In this document: positions 14,038 through 19,882 of the stretch, one piece after another
Numbering within the stretch: the stretch's first letter is position 1
Layout of the letters: each line of letters opens with the position of its first letter
Origin: Euryarchaeota archaeon UBA126
Lineage (GTDB): Archaea; Thermoplasmatota; Poseidoniia; Poseidoniales; Thalassarchaeaceae
DNA length: 19,882 nucleotides
Assembly (NCBI GenBank): GCA_002497025.1
Contig: DAMG01000046.1
Coordinates: forward strand, 1-19,882
Reading direction: 5' to 3'
Notes under the pieces: model-generated
The model's database searches: none
Seen by the model: the letters and a program-made list of their open reading frames with translations, nothing else
What the model was told of the DNA's origin: nothing
Translations under genes and position numbers: made by a program

Positions 14038-15396
14038 ATGAGTTGGGAACGACTACTGATGGATGCTGGGCTCTCGGAGAGAGAGGTGAATACTGTGATG
14101 GTATTGTCCAGTACAACAAACTTGAAGGCCAGTGAAATTGCTAAGAAAATAGGTACAACTAGACTAGACGCATACAACTCTTTGGAAAGATTGCAGAGAA
14201 TTGGAATCGTCACCTCAACCGCTGATCGCCCAATGAGATTTTCCAGCCCGTCGATAAACGAGGTAGTATCTCATTTGATTGAAATCAATAAGGAACAACT
14301 TAGCCGAATGGAAGAAAGTTATGACAATTTAATTTCAGGGAAGAGTACCTCTTCATTTGAGCAGGAGAGAGTTTTGGATGAGCCTAAATTTGCGGTACTC
14401 AAAGAAAGAGTGCACATACTCAAGAGAGTAGAAAAAATGGCTGAGGATGCCGATGAGAGTCTTACTTTAGTCCTAGGAAAATTTGGAATATTACAACTAT
14501 GTAGAAATCCTGCACTTGCAGAAGTTAATTCAGCTGCAGAAAGAGGGATAGTAATCCGTGTTCTCGCTCAATTGGACAGACGAACTACAAGATTCTATGC
14601 AGAGTTGCACGATCTAATTGAGGTAAAGCATTCAGATGACTTAGACGCTCAGGGTGCAGTGGTAGATTCATCAGAAGTCATACAGTACCTGACAATGGAA
14701 GAAAATCCTGTCGGGAGAGGAAAAGAGGATGCTGCATTATTTGTCGAGTCAGAGACCTTCGCAGAATCTCAATTGAATTTAATCGATGCAATTTGGGAAG
14801 AGGCGATTCCTTTCGAGACAGCATCAAAGAGATTCACTGAAGAGAAAATTGTCGACCCGCTGAAACTAACTCTCGATAGTATGTCTTTCCTTGAAAGAAT
14901 TCGTGAAGTCTTGGAAATTAACGACAATCTTCCAGAAACCGATACCCCATTCAATCCTGATGCATTCATGGCCTCTGGATTAGAGGTTAATGAGGCAAGA
15001 AGGGCGCTAGAGACAGGGGGAGTCGAAAGTCTCAGTGCATTCGGAATCGATCTTACCTCTCTGCTTCGACAAGTAGGTAATCGGATTGGTCAAGAATTAG
15101 CATTTAGTCTGAAGGATATCGACGGAAATATCGAATTCCTAAACGAAATGATGGACTGGTGGGAATATGCTGGACTTGGGAAACTGAGTTACGACCTAGA
15201 CCCTGAATTCCATATTAAAGTAGAACTTTCAAATAAAGTATCAGATTCTGAGAGTCTTCCACTCTGGGCACTCGATGATGGAATTATCGAAGGTGCCCTG
15301 ACTGAAAGATACACCTCCGAAAGTGGCGTATTAGTCCGTAGGATTGAATCAGATGATGAAGAAGAATTCTGTAGATACAATTTGATGATATCATAG
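14038..15396 (+). CDS. TrmB-family transcriptional regulator with C-terminal V4R-like sensor domain
   Basis: This is a 452-residue archaeal regulator. Residues 1 to about 70 form a TrmB-type winged helix ('AGLSEREVNTVMVLSSTTNLKASEIAKKIGTTRLDAYNSLERLQRIGIV'). A linker helix (about 75-110) and a middle domain (about 110-260) with a PLD-like sensor pattern ('VEKMAEDADESLTLVLG', 'AAERGIVIRVLAQLDRR', 'EDAALFVESETF') follow. The last about 130 residues resemble a V4R small-molecule domain: 'LLRQVGNRIGQELAF', 'YAGLGKLSYDLDPEFHIKVELS', 'LDDGIIEGAL', ending in 'EFCRYNL' like the V4R C-x-F motif. It begins 4 bases after the peroxiredoxin stop and probably responds to a ligand controlling this operon. 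Its last 6 bases overlap the convergent FGE-like gene. Confidence 0.8.
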   Translation: MSWERLLMDAGLSEREVNTVMVLSSTTNLKASEIAKKIGTTRLDAYNSLERLQRIGIVTSTADRPMRFSSPSINEVVSHLIEINKEQLSRMEESYDNLISGKSTSSFEQERVLDEPKFAVLKERVHILKRVEKMAEDADESLTLVLGKFGILQLCRNPALAEVNSAAERGIVIRVLAQLDRRTTRFYAELHDLIEVKHSDDLDAQGAVVDSSEVIQYLTMEENPVGRGKEDAALFVESETFAESQLNLIDAIWEEAIPFETASKRFTEEKIVDPLKLTLDSMSFLERIREVLEINDNLPETDTPFNPDAFMASGLEVNEARRALETGGVESLSAFGIDLTSLLRQVGNRIGQELAFSLKDIDGNIEFLNEMMDWWEYAGLGKLSYDLDPEFHIKVELSNKVSDSESLPLWALDDGIIEGALTERYTSESGVLVRRIESDDEEEFCRYNLMIS

Positions 15397-16110
15397 TAAC
15401 TTACCACGGTTTGGTTTGACCATTCCACAATTTTTGCCAAGTCGAAAGGAAATGGTTTTTGGGCGCCAGAAAATCATTGAGAACAATCCCAAGATTAACC
15501 CACCAAAAACCAATCCCGGCCAGCCTGTTTGGATATATCCTTCACTTGCGTTGAAGTAAGCCCAAACAAAAGAAGGGATGATTCCGACGAATAGAGCGAT
15601 TAGAATTTCTTCCTTTAGTATTCTTCCAATCTCTCTATTCGATGGTAATCTCTGCGGATTTGGAGGATATTCAGTAATATCTTCTACCTTCACTAGCCGC
15701 ACAAATTTTGCTTGCTCTGAACCTTTTGCTAATAGCCTAGTAGTTGATTTGCCTGAAGACCATTGTTTTGCAATAAGGAAGGTCCAATCATCCTCTGAAT
15801 GAGACCTCCCATCAAGTGCTTTACCCCAGTAATGTCCTTTACAACAATCTGAAAGCTTCTCAAGTTCTTGATTTCCAAATATTACTCCTTGATCTAAGGC
15901 CAATTTCCATTCTGACTCACTGGACAAAACTGCTTCTTTTGATTCGAGTAATTTTTCAGCCTCTACGATTGCTACTGGATACTTCGCGATTGAATATCTA
16001 TACCCTATCTCAACCATATGTTTTGGTCCTATCCCCCCAAATAAGATTGAACGGTTGTCGCTTCCAATCTCAGCCCTCCCCGGGACAACGGGGACCCATT
16101 CGACGGACAT
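15391..16110 (-). CDS. Membrane-anchored protein with degenerate FGE/SUMF1-like domain
   Basis: This 239-residue protein has an N-terminal domain resembling formylglycine-generating-enzyme/SUMF1 proteins: 'VEWVPVVPGRAEIGSDN', 'YRYSIAKYPVAIVEAEKLL', 'LSSESEWKLALDQG' (family: LPTEAEWEYAA) and a closing 'KFVRLVKVED'. It is shorter than a full FGE domain, and I cannot place the catalytic Cys pair, so it is probably non-catalytic, perhaps ligand-binding. Two membrane helices follow (about residues 173-190 and 200-215) with a short basic tail. The start is ATG 16110, 2 bases after the ABC exporter stop; a TTG at 16116 would overlap it. Translational coupling to the exporter suggests a shared task, possibly on an exported substrate. 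Confidence 0.65.
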   Translation of the reverse strand: MSVEWVPVVPGRAEIGSDNRSILFGGIGPKHMVEIGYRYSIAKYPVAIVEAEKLLESKEAVLSSESEWKLALDQGVIFGNQELEKLSDCCKGHYWGKALDGRSHSEDDWTFLIAKQWSSGKSTTRLLAKGSEQAKFVRLVKVEDITEYPPNPQRLPSNREIGRILKEEILIALFVGIIPSFVWAYFNASEGYIQTGWPGLVFGGLILGLFSMIFWRPKTISFRLGKNCGMVKPNRGKLL

Positions 16111-16112
16111 AC

Positions 16113-17999
16113 TCAATCCTCTGATTCAATTTGGCCGGTTTGGATCGCCCACTGTGAGGCATAGACGCTGTCATTGCCAAGTAATTCCTGATGAGTACCG
16201 CGTTCAACAATCGCCCCATCAACCATGGAAATAATCTCATCGGCGTTTCGAATTGTTGCCAATCGGTGAGCAACACCAATGGTTATTCTCTCCTTGCCAT
16301 TGGAACCATTGCCTCCACCGAATAGCGATTGTTGAATTCTCTTCTCCGTCTCTGCATCTAGAGCCGCACTCGCCTCGTCTAAAATCAAAACATCCGGATT
16401 CATTAGCAAGGCTCTAGCAAGGCTAATTCTAGCACGCTGACCCCCTGAAAGTCTGACTCCCCTGTCACCAACCATTGTGCCCATTCCATTCTCCATTTCC
16501 ATAACAAATTCCCAAGCACCAGCAGTTTGTAGTGCAATCTTTACACCATCATCAGTAGCCTCGCGAGCATAAGCAACATTGTCTCGGATTGTTCCAAAGA
16601 ATAGGAATGGATCTTGACTGACAAAGCCAATACGTGAACGAACCGAATGTATTGTGAATTCCGATATATCTTGACCATTGATTCTAATCTGTCCTGATTG
16701 CGGTTGGTAGAACTTTTCTGATAACTTTAGAATGGTAGATTTGCCTGCCCCCGTATGGCCCATTATTCCTAAAAACCCTCCAGATTCAACCTTGAATGAT
16801 ACGTCGTTCAGGACATTGATTGTCGTGCCGGGATACGCAAATGTGACTGAGTCAAAAGAAATAGAAGATATTGGCTGGGTTAATTCCAGAGCTCCTTCAG
16901 AATCGGATATCGACGGTTCCAAATCAATTAATGCAAATACTCTGCGGGAAGCTGCTTCGCCTCGTTGTAGTTGATTTAGTAACATTCCTAAAATCCAAAG
17001 AGGCATCGTCATCCTAGTGGAAATCAAAAGAAAAGTGACGAATTGACCAACACTAATCTCACCTGAACTCATCAACCAACCTCCTGCTGATACCAGTAGG
17101 CCAAACGAAATCCCCGCAACAATATGGAAGCCCGGAATAAACCTGTTTCTGATGAATGCTGCCTGAATTGCTTGATCTCTGTAATCTGCACTTTGACCAT
17201 CTATTCTATCCATCTCGAATTGTGTAGAATTGTAAGCTTGAACAACCGTTATTCCGGAGAGAACATTCTCAAGTATTGCTACAATTCCTCCAGTACTCTC
17301 ACGCTGTTTACGATATTTTCTCTGGACCCTTGTTGAAAACCAGATAACCATTGGAACAATTAGGATAAACGGTGTGAATAAAATGGCACACAGTATCGGG
17401 GACATCCAAAACAAGATTGCAAAAGCAGTGATTAGGGTTGTAAAAATTCTAATTATGCTGGTACTCGCATCCGAAATTACGTCCTCTAATTGTGCTACAT
17501 CAGCTGATAAGACTGACATTAGATTTCCAGTTTGTCTAGTTTCAAAGTAAGATGCTTCCATGCTGAGTAATGATCGTGTGGCGTCCATCCTGATGTCATG
17601 CTGGGCCATGTAGGCAATGGATTGCCATAACTGATTACTCAACCCCTGAAAAATTGCTAAAACGACAAAAGACAAGAGAATTAAAGCACCAAATCCCAAT
17701 TCAACTGAACTAATCGGACCTACTGAAGAGAAGAGATCTTGAGTGACAAAACTTTCAATCATAGAATTAGTAAATTGAGGGCTGTCTGGATTATAGTAAT
17801 CCGCAGCCATCCCAATAGCGATGAATGGAATTAGATCAAAGACCCTAGCCCCCATGTTAGATAGAAGTCCTCCCAATGCCCTTTGCCAATAGTGGGTCAC
17901 ATAGGGAACGATTCTCCAGATTTGGCGTCCGACTATTTGCGCCTCATCCTCTGTATCTGAGGAATCTCGAGCGATACCAGCCGCCATAGCCTGTGTCAT
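16113..17999 (-). CDS. ABC exporter (fused permease and ATP-binding protein)
   Basis: This is a half-transporter of 628 aa that should act as a homodimer. Residues about 30-335 are the six-helix transmembrane domain. From about 375 comes the nucleotide-binding domain with Walker A 'GHTGAGKST', Q-loop 'FVSQDPFLF', signature 'LSGGQRARISLARAL', Walker B 'VLILDEASAALD' and H-loop 'AHRLATI'. All catalytic motifs are intact, so it should hydrolyse ATP. Its closest look is the MsbA/LmrA-type multidrug or lipid exporter group; the substrate cannot be told. ATG 17999 follows a G-rich SD (GGGGG, 8 bases ahead). Upstream on the same strand are a hairpin and tRNA-Gly, and downstream is the coupled FGE-like gene. 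Confidence 0.93.
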   Translation of the reverse strand: MTQAMAAGIARDSSDTEDEAQIVGRQIWRIVPYVTHYWQRALGGLLSNMGARVFDLIPFIAIGMAADYYNPDSPQFTNSMIESFVTQDLFSSVGPISSVELGFGALILLSFVVLAIFQGLSNQLWQSIAYMAQHDIRMDATRSLLSMEASYFETRQTGNLMSVLSADVAQLEDVISDASTSIIRIFTTLITAFAILFWMSPILCAILFTPFILIVPMVIWFSTRVQRKYRKQRESTGGIVAILENVLSGITVVQAYNSTQFEMDRIDGQSADYRDQAIQAAFIRNRFIPGFHIVAGISFGLLVSAGGWLMSSGEISVGQFVTFLLISTRMTMPLWILGMLLNQLQRGEAASRRVFALIDLEPSISDSEGALELTQPISSISFDSVTFAYPGTTINVLNDVSFKVESGGFLGIMGHTGAGKSTILKLSEKFYQPQSGQIRINGQDISEFTIHSVRSRIGFVSQDPFLFFGTIRDNVAYAREATDDGVKIALQTAGAWEFVMEMENGMGTMVGDRGVRLSGGQRARISLARALLMNPDVLILDEASAALDAETEKRIQQSLFGGGNGSNGKERITIGVAHRLATIRNADEIISMVDGAIVERGTHQELLGNDSVYASQWAIQTGQIESED

Positions 18000-18041
18000 T
18001 GACTAAACCCCCATGTCGTCGACCTATGAATGCTTCACAAA

Positions 18042-18064
18042 CGTGCAGACCTACGGTCTGCACG
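18042..18064 (-). terminator. Perfect 10-bp hairpin between tRNA-Gly and the ABC exporter gene
   Basis: CGTGCAGACC (18042-18051), 3-base loop, GGTCTGCACG (18055-18064) form a perfect stem. In the direction of tRNA-Gly transcription it begins 16 bases after the encoded CCA and is followed by TTTG only. It could terminate or mark the end of the tRNA transcript, or shape the leader of the exporter mRNA. The loop reads TAC on the plus strand, as in the hairpin at 7546-7564. Confidence 0.5.
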
Positions 18065-18080
18065 ACTATCCTGAATGATT

Positions 18081-18154
18081 TGGTGCGCTCGCCGGGATTT
18101 GAACCCGGGCAAAGAGGTTGGAAACCTCTTGTGCTACCCCTACACCACGAACGC
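18081..18154 (-). tRNA. tRNA-Gly(UCC), CCA encoded
   Basis: A full cloverleaf can be folded on the minus strand. The acceptor is GCGTTCG paired with CGAGCGC (one U-G). T8-G9 is followed by a 4-bp D stem (GTGT/GCAC). The anticodon stem is AGAGG/CCTCT with loop TTTCCAA, giving anticodon UCC (reads GGA). There is a 4-base variable region and a T arm CCGGG-TTCAAAT-CCCGG. Discriminator A is followed by genomically encoded CCA (18083-18081). No intron is present. It lies alone, with the small membrane-protein gene upstream and divergent. Confidence 0.95.
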
Positions 18155-18253
18155 GCAATCCGGCGAAAGAGGACTAGTCTTTGACCGATTCGGTGTGTCA
18201 ACTAAGCCACAGAGACCGCTGAATTTCAAAAAGGAAGGAGGGTTCGCGCTCTT

Positions 18254-18463
18254 ATGCTTCTAAGGCAGAGAGTCGGTATAGCGATGTTATTCATCTTTTT
18301 ACCAATCAATGTACCACTTTGGAAGATGGTCTTTGAATTACTAGGCAACAGCCTACCTTGGGGTGATTTACAACTATTTTTTGGATTCCTAGGTTTTTTT
18401 GTTTTGGGGGGTATGTTGACATTTACTCCGGAACTAAAGTCTCCTTTTGACAGAGGAAATTAA
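18254..18463 (+). CDS. Small two-helix membrane protein, 69 aa
   Basis: This hydrophobic protein starts 'MLLRQRVGIAMLFIFLPINVPLW', with a first membrane helix over about residues 7-24 and a second over about 41-57 ('FFGFLGFFVLGGML'). It ends in a short polar tail with 'SPFDRGN'. An AGGAGGG lies 12 bases before the ATG, somewhat far but otherwise an excellent SD. The gene fills the space between tRNA-Gly and the convergent TatD-like gene, overlapping the stop of the latter by 4 bases. I do not recognise a family. Confidence 0.6.
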   Translation: MLLRQRVGIAMLFIFLPINVPLWKMVFELLGNSLPWGDLQLFFGFLGFFVLGGMLTFTPELKSPFDRGN

Positions 18464-19353
18464 AATTCTATACCGTATAATTTGCTTGGCCATTCTGAAT
18501 GCATTTTAAAGAGCAAATTTTCAACATCATTTGGATTGCTCTCGGCTAGGAGAGCAGAACATAATTCGTCTGTTCTTTTGGGAATTGTTTTGGGTCCAAG
18601 AACAGCACCGGGTCGCCGAGGATCGTCTAGGAAATCGGTTTCCATGCCCCATGAGGCAGAGGCATTTGCATAAGTCGACACTAATCTCTCCACACTTCCT
18701 CGACCAACGCTAACAGTGCAGGCTAGACCATGGGTGAAATCGGAAGAGACATTTGGAGGAGCATAATGCCTGATGGTCTGGGAAAGAGGCAAGCCTGCCT
18801 GAATTGCCATTTGAGAAATTTCAGAGTAGGTTTGTGAGCCAGCATCCTCTACGTGTAGTTGAATGGGTACTTTCGAAATTGCGGCTTCAGCCATAATTTG
18901 TAATAGATTTTCATTTGCTTTTGTCCATGTTTCCTCGCTAACCTCGTAATGTGGTCTTCCGACTTCGCCTAAGCAGTGTGCCTTTCCTTGCTCTATTAAC
19001 TCTAGAGCGAGGTCCACCGATTCAAGATGTAATTCACTAGCCTGGTCTATTCCCAACTCAGATATTTGGCGTTCCCAAGCAACTGGGTGAGGGCCGATTA
19101 CAACTCCGACAGTGATTGCAAATTTTTCTCTAACCTCATCTGCCATCGAAATAGTTTCAGAATATGCTCGACGATAGCCTTCTTTGTCTAGTGGTAAAGA
19201 CCCACTAAATTCCGGTTTGTGAACTAACATGATTCCTGTTCCACCGACCCGAACAAATTCTTCGATTGCTGAAAGATATCGGTTCGAGCGATCTAGATGG
19301 ATATGTTGGTCGACGACAGGGCCTACCCAGTGCCCGTCGACGATGGAACTCAT
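18460..19353 (-). CDS. TatD-like metal-dependent hydrolase (TIM barrel; archaeal COG1099-type)
   Basis: This 297-residue enzyme is of the amidohydrolase/TatD type. Metal-ligand motifs appear in order: D-Q-H-I-H ('VVDQHIHLD'), 'LGEVGRPH' with the bridging Glu, 'IQLHVEDAG' with a His, 'TIRHYAPPN' with another His, and 'METDFLDDP' with the catalytic Asp. The set is complete, so it should be catalytically competent. TatD relatives are DNases or uncharacterised hydrolases; the archaeal branch has no established substrate. ATG 19353 overlaps the TGA of the preceding TBP-fold gene (ATGA), a sign of translational coupling, so I prefer it over an upstream in-frame start at 19389. The pairing with a nucleic-acid-binding fold hints at a DNA or RNA substrate. 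Confidence 0.82.
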   Translation of the reverse strand: MSSIVDGHWVGPVVDQHIHLDRSNRYLSAIEEFVRVGGTGIMLVHKPEFSGSLPLDKEGYRRAYSETISMADEVREKFAITVGVVIGPHPVAWERQISELGIDQASELHLESVDLALELIEQGKAHCLGEVGRPHYEVSEETWTKANENLLQIMAEAAISKVPIQLHVEDAGSQTYSEISQMAIQAGLPLSQTIRHYAPPNVSSDFTHGLACTVSVGRGSVERLVSTYANASASWGMETDFLDDPRRPGAVLGPKTIPKRTDELCSALLAESNPNDVENLLFKMHSEWPSKLYGIEF

Positions 19354-19882
19354 GCCAATGCGCCTTCCTCGTCTAACTGAGCAGCCCAATGGCGAACTGC
19401 CATCTCGGCGACTCGTTTGGAGGATTGCCCGGTTACAACTCCGTGGCCATTATTGAATACCAGAAGATTGCAGTTGTGTCTATTTGCATCTATACGAATG
19501 CAACCGACTCGCTGATCCTTTTCCACATCTGCAAATCGGGCCGCTGCCAAGTCTAGCAGAACGGCTCGACCGAATGAGAAACTAACCAGCATATCTCCTA
19601 CTTCTGAGTGCAATCCTTCTTCTGACATTCCGAGGCTTAGTAGGAGTTCTTGCATGACCAAACGAGCAACTTCTAATCTAGCAATTCCATGAACTAAAAC
19701 ACTACCAGATTCTTCGACAACGAAGGTTGCCCTAGGTTCCTTGTGACTAATCACAACCCACGGTCCAGATTTGATTCCCTTAGCAAGTCTAACTGCGTCA
19801 TCATGGCTGATGGGGTTGCCCGGGATGAAGCGGAATGTTTGAGTCTCAACATTGACTCTAATCCTAGCATCTTCGTCCAAAA
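19350..19882 (-). CDS. Divergent TBP-fold protein (5' end at or beyond window edge)
   Basis: This protein has the two-repeat architecture of the TATA-binding protein. Repeat 1 (about residues 8-85) includes 'EPRATFVVEESGSVLVHGIARLEVARLVMQELL', comparable to 'PK..ALIFSSGKMVCTGAKSEE.A'. Repeat 2 (about 93-168) reads 'VSFSFGRAVLLDLAAARF' then 'CNLLVFNNGHGVVTGQSSKRVAEMAV', close to the 'LLIFVSGKIVLTGAK' segment. Of the four intercalating Phe residues of canonical TBP, only the one in 'LLVFNNG' appears kept; the position before the first SG is Glu, and the FPGL motifs are missing. It is therefore unlikely to be the general TBP. It overlaps the TatD-like gene by 4 bases. The frame is open to the edge; the first start-like codon inside is TTG 19880. 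Confidence 0.7.
   Translation of the reverse strand, partial: LDEDARIRVNVETQTFRFIPGNPISHDDAVRLAKGIKSGPWVVISHKEPRATFVVEESGSVLVHGIARLEVARLVMQELLLSLGMSEEGLHSEVGDMLVSFSFGRAVLLDLAAARFADVEKDQRVGCIRIDANRHNCNLLVFNNGHGVVTGQSSKRVAEMAVRHWAAQLDEEGALA

Noticed and set aside
17944..18263. Open frames on both strands across tRNA-Gly
   Set aside because: They overlap the tRNA and its flanking hairpin, have no start signals and no recognisable product; they are chance frames.
1..19882. Mobile element, CRISPR array or defence island
   Set aside because: No transposase, integrase, Cas or restriction gene is seen, and no regularly spaced repeats; base composition looks even across the window by eye.

Overview
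The window looks like a compact genome segment of a planktonic euryarchaeon, most likely Marine Group II (Poseidoniales). Diagnostic archaeal genes are present: fibrillarin (FlpA) with Nop5, the sliding clamp PCNA, transcription factor TFS, a TrmB-type regulator and a TBP-fold protein. They sit among bacterial-style genes (Fpg, GTP cyclohydrolase II, class II photolyase, IcmF-type mutase, SRPBCC-SDR39U1 fusion), the mixture expected of surface-ocean Poseidoniales. The lineage is inferred from gene content only. Genes are packed tightly, with many 4-base overlaps, short gaps and TATA-like boxes. Some starts carry Shine-Dalgarno (SD) sequences and others look leaderless. I see no insertion sequence, CRISPR array or prophage.

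Layout. 1-930: the 3' end of an IcmF-type acyl-CoA mutase and a tiny membrane ORF. 936-2224 (minus): an unknown protein followed by an aquaporin. 2225-2407: a divergent promoter with an operator-like set of inverted repeats. 2408-4027: an SDR oxidoreductase and, convergent to it, a bacterial-type Fpg glycosylase. 4118-4886: two tandem paralogous small membrane proteins. 4887-6598 (minus): the Nop5-fibrillarin operon for C/D-guided rRNA methylation. 6692-9832 (plus): CrcB fluoride channel, TFS, PCNA, a membrane glycosyltransferase and a small membrane protein. 9835-12824 (minus): class II photolyase then the SRPBCC-SDR39U1 fusion. 12924-15396 (plus): ribA, a peroxiredoxin and a TrmB-V4R regulator. 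15391-18154 (minus): tRNA-Gly(UCC), an ABC exporter and a membrane protein with a degenerate FGE-like domain. 18254-18463: a small membrane protein. 18460-19882 (minus): a divergent TBP-fold protein overlapping a TatD-like metal hydrolase.

How the genes fit together. The block 9835-15396 reads as a light and oxidative-damage module. The flavin-dependent photolyase is divergent from ribA, the first step of flavin synthesis, and one palindromic TATA element could serve both directions. ribA is followed by a peroxiredoxin and a sensor-like regulator. The most unusual items are the degenerate TBP-fold protein coupled to a TatD-like hydrolase, the TrmB-V4R regulator, the FGE-fold membrane protein coupled to an exporter, and compact hairpins at transcript ends and leaders.
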